The notes under the pieces are model-generated. The model did not search any database, had not been told where the DNA came from, and saw only the letters and a program-made list of their open reading frames with translations. A stretch of DNA of 64,000 nt. Source: Hydrangea macrophylla (Eukaryota > Streptophyta > Magnoliopsida > Cornales > Hydrangeaceae). Numbering within the stretch: the first letter of the stretch is position 1; every line of letters starts with the position of its first letter. Positions 10,874 to 21,712 of the stretch are shown piece by piece. The stretch lies in contig CM066988.1 in the NCBI GenBank assembly GCA_033977485.1, positions 4,734,501-4,798,500 on the forward strand, in the 5' to 3' direction. The translations under genes were made by a program, and so were the position numbers.

Positions 10874-11533
10874 GTACTTCCATACAGTGCCTTTGAATCC
10901 TGTTGGTGCTATTCCAATCACAGAAATGGGTCCCACAATCACGAAAATAACTTTAAAGAAAAACAGTTTTTAAACACTACTGGACTCACTTCTGTAAGGG
11001 ATTTATAAACCAGACAAAGGAGAAGTTATTCAATCATACTGTCACACCACGTCATTACAGTGATGCCCTATCACATAGAGACATGTGACCTAAGAACATA
11101 GTGATACCTTTGTGAATACCTGACATATTGTTTAAATTTAGCAACTATTTGTCATGTCTACCGAAAATGAAACCCACGCAAATCCATATTATTGGAACGT
11201 TACATCACATCATAAAACATTGTATAATATATATGTCTCCATCGGAGCCTCGTTAGAGATCTATCGAATAAATATTACACCTCATAAGCAGCTGATGCTA
11301 CATATATCGATATATATATATACACACATACATTCATTTGTTGAAAATTTTAATATTTGTACATTGTTTGAAAAATTAGAGGGGTGAACTTATAGATTCA
11401 GATATTATAGGTGAAATGGATTTGAGATTTATAAATCTATTCATCTAAGGTAGGTAGAGCTGTTTGGGGTGAACTTCTTTATTTTTAAAATAGAACTTAT
11501 CAATTCAACTAAGGTAGGTAGAACTATCACATG
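10874..11533. other. Non-coding sequence
   Basis: Contains a short duplicated TTCATCTAAGGTAGGTAGA-like word near 11440 and 11510 and TA-rich tracts near 11300. No gene is supported. Confidence 0.45.
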
Positions 11534-11660
11534 CACTACACCAAAAGCCTCATTTTCTAACGGACGGATTTTGACCTTTCAAAAGGACATTTACCGTTAC
11601 AAATATCCGTTAGAAATACCAACAATCCATTAGTATTATTGATTAAAATGAAAAGTTTAA
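11534..11660 (+). mobile_element. CACTA (En/Spm-like) transposon terminus
   Basis: Starts CACTACACCAAAAG, the hallmark CACTA terminal inverted repeat. Subterminal TAACGGACGG and short CCGTTA/TAACGG words in both orientations (CCGTTACA, CCGTTAGAAA) follow, as in CACTA subterminal regions. No matching TAGTG end was found in the window, and no transposase is visible. The solo LTR at 11934 lies 400 bp inside it. Confidence 0.6.
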
Positions 11661-11933
11661 AAAAAAAATGAAATTCAGTGGCAATTTTGTAAATAAAATC
11701 CAAAAAAATTTAAAAATACAGTGGCAATTTTGTAAATAAACACAACACAAAAATTCTGCCCAATCTTTTCCCCAAACACCCCCCCCCCCCCCCCAAACAT
11801 TCAACTCTTTTTCCACTCTCTATCTTCAATTGTCATAGATCAAAATGAGAAGAGAAGAGAAGAGAATAGAGAGGGAAAGGAGAAGAAGGGAGACCCACGA
11901 GGTACTCCATTTGCCCCACCATCCAACACAACT

Positions 11934-14425
11934 TTCCACACCCCCAAGCCGCCTCGGGCGAGTTGGGCCACGTGTAACAAGCCCACATGCTAAAACACCC
12001 TTAATTAACTAATTAAGAAAAACATGAATTAGATCTCATTAAACAGCACTATTGACACAAAATAGCCCCAAGGGTAAAATGGTCATTAATAAATTATATC
12101 AAATTTTATACCAAAAGATAAGTCTTTGAGTCCCAGTTCCAATGCAAAAAACGGCGCACAAATCCAAATTTTTTAGAGTGAGTTATGCCTGTTTCCGTAA
12201 AAGCCATCGGGCTGAACCTAGACTAGCGGATCGATCTGCCCCAAATCCGGATCGATTCGATTTTGGCAGATTACCATTTCCAGCAGCTCCTGAAGTCCTG
12301 AATCGATCCGCACCAGACCTAGATCAATCCGGATTCTGCAGGTGTGACTTTTTTCTGCTAAAAACATCAGATTTCAAGTTCAAACCAACACCAAACATCA
12401 ACAAACCTTGGGTAAACATCAAAGACTTTTACCAAAACATTTCCATTTGTTTTAAAACATTAACACAACTTATCCAAATACGAATTTATAATCAAAACAT
12501 ATCAATTCCTCATGTGATTCACAAGTTTACCCCCAAAATCCATGATTTTCTCAAAAACCCACACAACTATCCAACGTAGAGAAAACTAAGTTAAATTTAC
12601 AACCAAAATCACTTAGATTTCTCCAAGTTACTCCCAAACTCATGACTTCTGACTAGCAACCACGACTCATGGTTTGCTACACAGCCAAACTCTATACCCC
12701 AACTTAACATATTACAAGCTTTCTCAAAACATAAGTTGTTTATATATCTATTACATAGATTATATTTGAAACTAAAACTAACTAGTCATATGCATATATC
12801 CACCTATACACAACTTGTGGGCTATAAGAGAAGTTCCACAAGTTATGTCACAACCCACTATGGCAAGACTTGACATATTACAAGAAGTTTCTATACATGA
12901 GTTAACTACACCTCTATTAACCAAAAGTTACAACCACAAATTTAACATCTAAACATATGGACATTTTTACATATACACAACTTCCGTGCCCACCCCGCCG
13001 TGCGAATCATTTCCTCTCGTCTCCCCGTGCTGTACTTGCGATGGTTATTCAATAACCATAACAAAAAACACATTTTCGTTTAAACTTTTGCTTAGTGAGG
13101 GAACTAATCATGCTATTGGATTGCAAAGTATGTAAATGCAACAATCATTATAAACAACAACAATTTGATCTCCAGAAAATCAAGTCATTCTAGCCACTAC
13201 CCCCGGGTCCTTCTCACTCCGGATCTTTCTTACTTTTGGCGCATATAGCGCAACACACACTCTCTTGTGATCTCGAAGGCATCACCAGTATTTCATTGTG
13301 GTCGTCACCACGTCCTACTCATTGAGGACTTCCTATCCCTTACATATGAAACCTATAAATGGTGACCACTACTTGACTTCCCTTTAATACACATAAGCAT
13401 ATAAACAACTTTAGCATATAACATTACAATTTACACATGATTGATATATTTTACTTTAAATTCATCAACATATATTCATACAGACATGAATTCAAGCAAC
13501 TATCAACAACAACTATCGCCCTAACATATCTATACACCCAATTTGGGATTAGAACACTCACCTCTTTGATTTACTAGCGATTAAGCTCCTAGAATCCAAT
13601 TTCAAGCTAGATTCAACCCAACTCTTGCTCCATGATCAATCCTACATACGTTTTTACATATCAAACATCGTCTACCAAGAACGGTGCCATAAAAATGTTG
13701 CCAAAAATGAAAATAAATTACATGCATGTGATCCTCTTACCTCCACGAGTCCAAATATGGTCTCGGATCGAAAATCCGGCATCGGACAGCGAAGAAACGG
13801 CAAGAAATCGTCATTGAGATTATCGTCGTCTTCGTCGAGAGCTCTCAGTCCTTTCCTCTCTCAATTCCTAGCTGTAATTCACAATGGAGAGACACATATG
13901 CTACCATGCATATGTGTTGTCACCATTTCTCCTTATTCTCATTTACCTCCGCCAACTTTGTTTTAGTTTTATTATGAAACCCCCATGCTAATTACATTAA
14001 CTACCCACCTTTTCTAAATGGTTTTAATCTAAGTCCCACGTGGGTCCCAAACGTGGTCCCACATAAATTATGAGGTTGCTATTAAACCTACCAATTATCA
14101 ATTATTTTCAAATACTCCCTCACATGGGTACCTAACCAGGTTCCCTTAACCTATCATAAGACATAATAATATCTTTAAGTATTTAAATAAATATGCACAT
14201 AAACATATAATAACATCAAAATTCAAATTATCTTAATTAGACCCTCGTTGGGCCCCACATTTATACCAGTTCTGCCTTTTACAGAACTTTCATCTGTGTC
14301 CGCATTTGAACACCTTTTTACCTGTGGGTTCATAACACCACCTTAAATCATTTTATGATTTACTTATCATTTATTAACACATGCTAATATCACATTAATC
14401 TTCTTTTCCAAGTACGGGTGTTACA
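11934..14425 (-). mobile_element. Solo LTR of chromovirus family T (copy 2), exact TSD
   Basis: Homologous to the family T LTRs but more diverged (start TTCCACACCCC instead of TGTCACACCCC; end GGGTGTTACA). The 5-bp sequence caact flanks both sides (11929-11933 and 14426-14430). This proves a single insertion that later lost its interior by LTR-LTR recombination. It sits in a CCACC-rich low-complexity stretch. The 145-residue frame at 12142 lies wholly inside the LTR and is not a gene. Confidence 0.9.
12226..12332. repeat. Four-palindrome block, family T copy 2
   Basis: Decayed CGGATCGATCCG-type palindromes are centred at 12232.5, 12253.5, 12304.5 and 12325.5, spaced 21, 51 and 21. Every palindrome carries a substitution, yet the geometry is kept to within 1 bp. 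Confidence 0.8.
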
Positions 14426-14430
14426 CAACT

Positions 14431-14513
14431 CCACCACCATTGCCATCCACCATTACCTCAGCCTCCACTGTCGTCGTCTTGGTCACTTTACCCTTTCTAT
14501 CATATAGGTTTGG

Positions 14514-14552
<39 letters not shown>

Positions 14553-14569
14553 TTCTATTTTCTTGTTTC

Positions 14570-14622
<53 letters not shown>

Positions 14623-16129
14623 TTCTATTTTCTTGTTTCCCTTCCATCTACTGTCTTAACTCCATTTTTTTTTTCTCTTTTTTGTGACTTTTTAGATCTA
14701 GTTCAACTCCATTATCCCTTATTTGATTTTTTTTGGTTGCTTTTCAGATCTTGAAGCAAAGCTTTTGCCGTCGTTGTCCTCAGCCATTGTCGTCTTCGTC
14801 CGGCTGACTCCCCACTTTATCCTTCACACTACCCCTAGAATCGCCCTCTTCAACATTGTTTCCATAGCTATTTCATTTTCAGTCAGACTAACATGCTCGA
14901 CCTCCAAGGGTAACAAAGATTATTTATGATTTTGTTTTTTAGTTTTTGTAATGTTGTTCATGTTAATTTATTTTTCTTGTGAATACTTCTATACATGTTT
15001 ATATATGTAAATGTATTCCTGTATATATTGGTGGTGGGGATCCGCCTTGAAGTCAATTGATATTTGATGAAACCCTAACTCCCGCTCTCTGTTTGGTAGC
15101 ATGGAAACAGAGGAAAATAAATGACAACACATTTATATGCTTTATATATCATTCTTGTATAGTTGACTTTCCATCTATCGCAGAATTCGTTTTTACTTTT
15201 GGGTTGTTTAAAATATTTATGGATAACTATATTTCCTACGATTATTTCTTTACCTTTTAGTCATGTATTTAATTGGTGACATGAATTTTGATGTGTAATA
15301 TTACTTGATGGATGAGTTGGATTCTCAAATACATTCCTTGTGACTGCATTAGAAAGCCACTGAAGCGATCACTTTGTTGTAATGGACTAGAATTGCTTCT
15401 AGAAAATAAGTAGGGACTTCAAGGATAGATTTTCAAATAGCATGGTTACTTCATGCAGCTTATCTAATAAACTAAGTTACAATTTTATTTTAGGGACTTT
15501 AAAATGTACCATCTTGATCTCATTATACATTCCAATTATTGTAAAGGAAATTATGGATGAATCTATCTATCATTTGGGGAAAGCATAAATGGAGAGAACT
15601 TTTTACCTAATCCATTCCAAGTACCCTAGAAGGTAGGGAAGGTCTATGACCCATATATTTTTTCATAGGTACCATCAAATGTGACAAGAAGACTTGCGGA
15701 CTCCCTTTTGGCTATCAAAAAATGTCTTGTTATGCCTCATATATATCTCCTCCACATTTTAAAATATAGAAAATTAACACCTTTTATTAACCTTTTTCAA
15801 ATATCCTCTAAACTAAAAAATGTAATAAATTGACCTCCCTAAACTATTATCTTTAACAACCCTTCAGTTAGGATGTCATCCAAAATACCAATGCTTTTGT
15901 ATAATGTGACTAACACAAGCTGTACATGATATAAAAGTGTTAATAACGTGAAATTTTGCAACTCCTTTGAGTCGTTGAAACTTTTAGAACAAAAATTGCC
16001 TAAAAATTTGTGTATAACAGGGGCAACTATGTGTGCAATAAATGATAATTTGTCCTAAATATCCAATGATGGGGTAAAAAATATAATATTAATTTTATTT
16101 TATTTTTTGTATCATGTGTTGGTCACAGA
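14431..16129. other. Non-coding sequence with CT microsatellites
   Basis: A CT run at 14517-14550 and another at 14573-14620 are each followed by the same CCCTCTTCTATTTTCTTG segment, so the run and its flank are duplicated. The rest is AT-rich. The short leucine/serine-rich frames are microsatellite products. No gene is recognised. Confidence 0.55.
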
Positions 16130-16257
16130 GTAATGCTATGCTTCCTAAATTTCTATCCCAAAAGTGCTTCTCAAATGATATGACAGTGGGACCAGGTCTA
16201 ATACAATGGGACCAATTGAATTTTGATTGGAAGTTGTTTACCTGGCCCCATTGCCAC
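16130..16257 (+). mobile_element. MITE, left half (split by LTR A)
   Basis: Begins GTAATGCTATGCTTCC. The reverse complement of 20709-20756 carries the same terminal sequence (ATGCTATGCTTCCCAAAT, then TCCCAAAA), so the two pieces are the opposite inverted ends of one element. The left piece ends in gccac, which is repeated exactly on the far side of LTR A. Confidence 0.75.
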
Positions 16258-17517
16258 TATAACACCCGTAATTTCAATTATCTAAAATGTGATTTTCGAA
16301 TATGTTATCGATATTTCATACATGTATAATGATATTTTGAGAAATGCTTGACATTTCATGTGAGTACATGCATTGCATAACATTAACCTTTTGTTCAAAA
16401 TAAACCTTCTTTATTTTGCAAACCCGAGCGCTCGAGCTCACCGCGAGCTCTCAATCCATAAAAATGGTGAAAAGACTATTTTTCCCCTAGTCTTCAAAAT
16501 CTATAAATACCATGGCCTTCTCAGCATTTCTGCATTTACAAAAATAGAGTTTCCAGAGAGAATGCTTGTGAGGGAGAGTTCTTGAAATTTATGCACAAAC
16601 ATATATACCTGCACTCATCCATGCTTTGCATGTCCTCAGAGACCATCATCTAAGCTTGTATGTATCATCTTGCTGCACAATTGGAAGTTCTTTTGAGTTC
16701 TTGAAGCTGTGATTACTGAATCTTGAAGTTTTCCTCAAGTATTTGAAGTTCTAGCTCAAGATCTTCATCATCTTTCAAAAATTATCTATATATATATATA
16801 CATATTTCATCATCTATTGACTTGGATCACTTGGCGAGTATTACAACTCACACACCTTATGTGTAGATGTATTTATAATCTGTTTTATGTGTTGTAAAGT
16901 TGCAAACCTACTGAAAACTACAGAACCTGAGCACTCAAGCCCAACGCACAGGCCATGCCTAAGCGCTTGAGAGGCTTGAGCACTCGAGTGTTGCAATATT
17001 TGAAAAAAATTGCTTGTTTACATGTTGAGTCTAATATGATCCATGCTATCTGTGTTGTATAATGAGCTTGATTACGTGAACCTGAAGTTGTATATGATAT
17101 ATATGAATATGCATGTCAGTTTTGTCATTCCTGGAGTTGTGCTATATGCTTAATTAAACTTAGAAGTAACTCATGTATGTAAAAAATTGCAAAGTGAACG
17201 ATTGATTCATTCCTTATATTTCCGTTTTCTTAACATGTTAATTCTATATTTTTGCTAGAATATTATTGTGATCAATTTGATGGTGATTAATAGAAACTCA
17301 TCAGGTCGGATCACTAACGGTGTCATGGTTAAATACACAAATAATGTACTTAAATGAATAAGCGTGTTGACAGACATGTGGGGCATAAGTTGTGTTCGAG
17401 TGATCTTATCGGTTGTTCCGTGCACGTTCACATTTTGTGGTATGACATTATCGGTCTTGTTGTCAATTGTGTTGTGTGGATTTGAAGTCTAAATCGCGTT
17501 GTGTCCTGTGTTGTGGA

Positions 17518-17690
17518 GTTAGGGCCGAATTGGGCTTGGTGTCGTGTTAGGGCTGAATTGGGCTTGTTATTTATTATTGGCCGAATTGGGCTTGGAATAT
17601 TATTTATTGGCCGAATTGGGCTTGGTATATTATGTATTGGCCGAATTGGGTTTGTTTAAGAATTTGAGGCCAAATCGGGCATGATTAGGA
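17518..17690 (+). repeat. GCCGAATTGGGC minisatellite in LTR A
   Basis: Five to six tandem units of roughly 30-45 bp, each carrying GGCCGAATTGGGCTTG or a one-base variant, a partly dyadic word. Confidence 0.8.
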
Positions 17691-18619
17691 TGTATCGTGT
17701 GTGACGGAAGCTAGTATCGTTGGTTTAGTATTGTTGTGGTCAAGGGCAGAAGTTAGTACTGCCAGTGTTATGTCGAGCATTGACAGAAGTTGGTACTGTC
17801 AATTTGTGAGTTGTTGGCATAGTGGATTTGTGCGTGTTGTGTTTTGTATTGTTATAGCCGTATAGTCAGAAAGAACATTGGGTTTGGGTGAGAACTTGCA
17901 TAACGTTTCTATAACATTTTAGTGATAACTTAAATGGTGTATATGTATAAGTCACACCCCGCAAGCAAAAATAAAGAAAACAAATTCATTTTTAGATCCA
18001 TAGGCATGACAGTTGAAAGTCGCCACATTATCCATAACCAAAGTCTAATCATCAGAGTACCTTGAATATTCTAAGTTCAATACATAAAACCAGAGTTGAC
18101 TAGCTATTACAAACCATAAGTATTACAAAAGCATAAACGAAGTATTACGGTAGCATACACCGATTATAAACTTAATTATTATAGAGTCTCTAAGACATAA
18201 ACATAAGCTATAGTGTAGTTCTAGGTCTTCAGCTGGCATAGTAGTTGTCTCCAGCATAACCTTCATCATAGTAGGCTTCTCCCTCATTGTCCCTGGCAAT
18301 GTTCTCATCTCTCCCATACTCATAACCTTGGCTAGCTAGAATTCGAATATCCAACGGCATAAACGCCGTCAACTATGAAAGCCGAGTGAATGCAAAGACT
18401 AACTGAGTATCTATAGATATGCAGCATACGTAAAACAACATCATTTTAAGTCATCTTGTCATTCACGTTCGTGTATGCATCAACTCAATATATGATAATT
18501 GATATCGTCCCAACCAATCCCAATCATAATATGGACTCTTTGGTCCAAATCTCGCACGTAGCATTTCAATCTCAACCATTTCCTTTTTAATCTGGCACAT
18601 AGCCCAAGATACCATTACT

Positions 18620-19080
18620 TAGCAACCTCGACACGCAGTCCCAACTTTCTAACACATAACTCAGACACGCAGTCCCATACTACAAACCCTAACAAACCTG
18701 ACAGGCAGTCCCACTTTGCCAATCTATACATCAGCTTGACACGTAGTCCCAGCTTTCTAGCCAAAATGCCCGATACACTTCGACTAACACCCCCTACCTG
18801 ACAGGTAGTCCCAACTCCCATACATATGTCTGATACGTAGTTCCAGCCTTCATTACTTATGCCTGACATGTAGTCCCAGTCTCATAACATTTATGCTTGA
18901 CACGTATTCCCAGCCCACAGCCTAACACATAGTCCCTGCATTATCACACTTATGCCTGACATGTAGTCCCAACCCAAACCTGACACATAGTCCCATTACA
19001 CACAACCTCTTAAATCTGACACGCAATACAACTCTATCATATGTAAGCCTAACACGTAGTGCCTAACACGCAGTCCCGGT
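18620..19080. repeat. TGACACGTAGTCCCA minisatellite in LTR B
   Basis: At least fifteen irregularly spaced copies (~25-40 bp apart) of a CTGACACGTAGTCCCA-like core, with variants ACACGCAGTCCCA and ACAGGCAGTCCCA. The cores are conserved and the spacers are not. Confidence 0.85.
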
Positions 19081-19367
19081 CCTATCCCAGCACATTAGGA
19101 TCCCACACCCGATATTGTATGATCTTCGCGATCGCATCCGTACCCCAATATAAATATTATTGACCTCCGCAGTCGATAGACCCACTATCATGCATGTTGG
19201 CTTCTCATTCAGATTAACAACCTTATATCGTCATTATAACAATGCATTACACCCATTTATCAACATGTGTATTATTCCAATACAGCGATCATAAATCAAC
19301 GCATGATATAAAACAGTTTAACAGGTTATTAGGCATAAACAATCTAAATATTTAACATTCTATCATG

Positions 19368-19490
19368 TTCAATCGATTGAAGTCATTTCAATCGATTGGG
19401 GTAAGAATAAGTTTGATCGATCAAGATTAGTTCGATCGATTGAAAGTTGTCTGTCTTCAATCAATCGAGACCAGTTCGATTGATTGAGAA
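19368..19490. repeat. Phased TTCRATCGATYGAA array in LTR B, block 1
   Basis: Six palindromes of the TTCAATCGATTGAA / TTCGATCGATTGAA type are centred at 19374.5, 19393.5, 19418.5, 19437.5, 19462.5 and 19481.5. Spacings are 19, 25, 19, 25 and 19, identical to the array at 2917-3035 in the unrelated Athila-like LTR. Confidence 0.9.
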
Positions 19491-19941
19491 GGTATTTCCT
19501 TCCCAAATTGAACTGGACCTTGTACACATATTCGAGGTCCATTATTTCTTGCTAAAACATATATATACGAACATATCTATGCTACTGAGTGAGTATAGGC
19601 ACTCAGTATTAAGTTCGATGATGCCGGCGAGCTCGGGCTGGCCACAGGACCTCTCAGGGTGGTCTCCTCCTCTCTTCTTCTTCCTCTTTTTCTTTCTTTG
19701 TCTCTTTTCCCCCTTCTCTTTGTCTTCTCCTTCTTCTTCCTCTCTCTTTGACTAAGAGTGTGTGTGTGAGGATGTATATGCATATAAATATATGGGTGTG
19801 TATGTGTCTATATATGAGTGTAGGTATATATATTGGTATATCTTTCTCTCTCTAACTCTCTTAAAATATCAGCAAGGGTGGGTGTGTGTATATGGGTTAC
19901 ATATATATAGAAGGGAGGTGTGGCATTCAGGTTCTGTCAAG

Positions 19942-20088
19942 TTCGATCGATCGAAGTGGGTTCAATCGCTTGAGAACAGGTTGGTCAGGTTGGATCGATT
20001 GATTGTTCAATCGATTGAGAAAGGGGACACGTTATGGTTTCAGGTCGGCAAGGTTTCGATCGCTTGAAACGGTTTGATCGATTGAAAA
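19942..20088. repeat. Palindrome array in LTR B, block 2
   Basis: Six palindromes of the same type are centred at 19948.5, 19967.5, 19996.5, 20012.5, 20061.5 and 20079.5, spaced 19, 29, 16, 49 and 18. The block is directly upstream of the minus-strand TATA-like box at 19911-19920. Confidence 0.85.
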
Positions 20089-20411
20089 GGTATTAAAGAA
20101 AAGGTAAGGACAAGCACACTGAATCTTATTTATATCGAAAGGGGTATAATAATGCAATGAAAATACAAGGTATTATAGTATATATTGTGTTGGTTTATAG
20201 TATTTCAGTTAGCTTTCAACTGACGGCGTGTTTCCCTGGACATCCGTGTTCAACTGCTGTAGTTCCAACTATTAGAGATGCTATTCCGTGGGAAGTATAT
20301 TATGAAGAGGAGCATGTTAACGAGGAAGGTTCGGGCTTTACTAGTTAAGGAGGCGTTCGTATTGCTAAAGCCATTCTGTTCCTGCTGGAAACTTTTATTA
20401 TCTATCTTTTA

Positions 20412-20467
<56 letters not shown>
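20412..20467 (+). repeat. (TTG)n microsatellite
   Basis: About 18 uninterrupted TTG units within LTR A. Confidence 0.95.
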
Positions 20468-20468
<1 letters not shown>

Positions 20469-20708
20469 CAGCTGTTTGGCCCTTAGACCTCTGTCTCTTT
20501 TGAATTTGGATTACTGCAATAGTTAGTATGTATAATGGAGACTTGTAAGACTCTGATAGTGCTTCAGTTGAACTTAGACATTTATGTTATTATTAATATT
20601 TATCTATTGTTTGGACAATCATTTGATCTTCAACTTGTCATGAACTTACGAGTCCGATAAGGAAGTTTACTTCCCTTAATTATTGGAACGCCTGGGTGTG
20701 ATAGCCAC

Positions 20709-20756
20709 ATCATTTGGAAGTATTTTTGGGACAAAAATTTGGGAAGCATAGCATCT
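20709..20756 (-). mobile_element. MITE, right half (split by LTR A)
   Basis: The inverted partner of the end at 16130, beginning directly after the second gccac. The two halves show that the MITE was present before LTR A. Confidence 0.7.
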
Positions 20757-21297
20757 AATATATTTATATATCTAACATATATAAAAGAGGCAGTTGCGGC
20801 TAAGTGTGAACGCAAAATCTATGCCTAAGTGTTACATTAGTATAGCCCTACCTACCTTTTTACCTACCTTTTCTCCATATTGCTAAGTGTTCCATTAGTT
20901 CAGCCCTACCTACCTTTTCTCCCTATAAATTACGTGGCACTACAGCTGAAATGTGCCACTCCTTCCATCTTCCACCGAACGCCTCTCTCTCTCCCTCACA
21001 GTCAATTCCCTACTCTCTCTGTCCTATATCTATTTTCTCTCTTAGGTTAATTAAAATTCAGTCAACAATATGTTGACAAATTAAAAGTCAGACATCTACT
21101 TTGTTAAAATTGAAGGAAAATCAGTTACAAGTCCACAAATTAAAACCACATCAACTTTTTGCCTAAATCTAAATATTGCCAATAAATTGACCGACATGTC
21201 ATTAATTAAGTGAATGAAAAACCCTCAGTCTCTCTTTTATACACAACCCTATCAAAAGGGACCACAAAATCTCTATGAACAAAAGAAGAAAAGGACG

Positions 21298-21333
<36 letters not shown>

Positions 21334-21600
21334 GCCGTGAATCCGTTGCCGTTAAGCTCGTGGTTGCCTCACCTCCCATCTACTCCTTCCACCGGTCGCC
21401 ATCATCGATCACCGTCCCTGTCGTCGCCATCTTTGTCGTCATTTGGAGGCTCCATGACTAGACAGGTAAGTCGATCTTCAATATCCCTTCTTTGTACACA
21501 CACACACATCTAAATCTTTTAATTTTTCTACCAAAAGTCTTCAATTTCATGGTTTCCCAACAAAAGATAGTAGATTAGATTCGTAGGTATAAAGCATGGG
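20757..21600. other. Non-coding sequence with duplicated CCTACCTACC segment and GA run
   Basis: A segment containing AGCCCTACCTACC is duplicated near 20840 and 20903. A GA microsatellite lies at 21302-21330, followed by a GC-richer stretch (21331-21470) that is exon-like in composition but has no recognisable domain. Confidence 0.5.
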
Positions 21601-21603
21601 AGT

Positions 21604-21661
21604 ATATTATATTATATTATATTATATATATATATCGATCGATCGATCGATCGATCGATCG

Positions 21662-21698
<37 letters not shown>

Positions 21699-21712
21699 GA
21701 GAGAGGGGAGAG
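21604..21712. repeat. Compound microsatellite (TA)n-(TCGA)n-(GA)n
   Basis: A TATAT run is followed by eight or nine TCGA units and then a GA run. The TCGA part is self-complementary throughout. Confidence 0.95.

Larger units (their letters stand above)
17950..20177 (-). mobile_element. Solo LTR B (gypsy), nested in LTR A
   Basis: Flanked by the exact 5-bp repeat gtata (17945-17949 and 20178-20182). Plus-strand ends are AGTCACACCCC and AGGTATTATA, decayed from TGTCACACCC...GGGTATTACA. On the minus strand, TATA-like CTATATATAT at 19911-19920 gives the orientation. Its 3' portion (plus 19930-20175) is homologous to the LTR at 44990-46284, including the GGTTTCAGGTCGGCAAGG segment and the palindromes around it. 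No coding region. It entered LTR A after LTR A had inserted. Confidence 0.85.
16258..20703 (+). mobile_element. Solo LTR A (gypsy), interrupted by LTR B
   Basis: Starts TATAACACCCG and ends GGGTGTGATA, flanked by gccac on both sides (16253-16257, 20704-20708). Without the nested LTR B it is about 2.2 kb. Expected LTR ends TGTAACACC...GTGTGACA have become TA...TA, consistent with C-to-T decay on opposite strands. A TATA box (TATAAATA) lies at 16502-16509, with palindromes GAGCGCTC and GAGCTC 50-75 bp upstream and a second set (GAGCACTC, AAGCGCTT, GAGCACTCGAG) at 16928-16990. It has no gag or pol. Confidence 0.85.

Noticed and set aside
12142..12579. 145-codon open frame
   Set aside because: Lies entirely inside a solo LTR and has no similarity that I recognise to any protein.
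13625..13966. 113-codon open frame
   Set aside because: Inside the same solo LTR; homologous frames in the other family T LTRs are not conserved as proteins.
14440..14754. 104-codon Leu/Ser/Phe-rich frame suggesting a membrane protein
   Set aside because: Generated by (CT)n microsatellites.
21331..21513. GC-richer stretch that could be an exon
   Set aside because: No splice-supported frame, no recognisable domain, and it adjoins a GA microsatellite.
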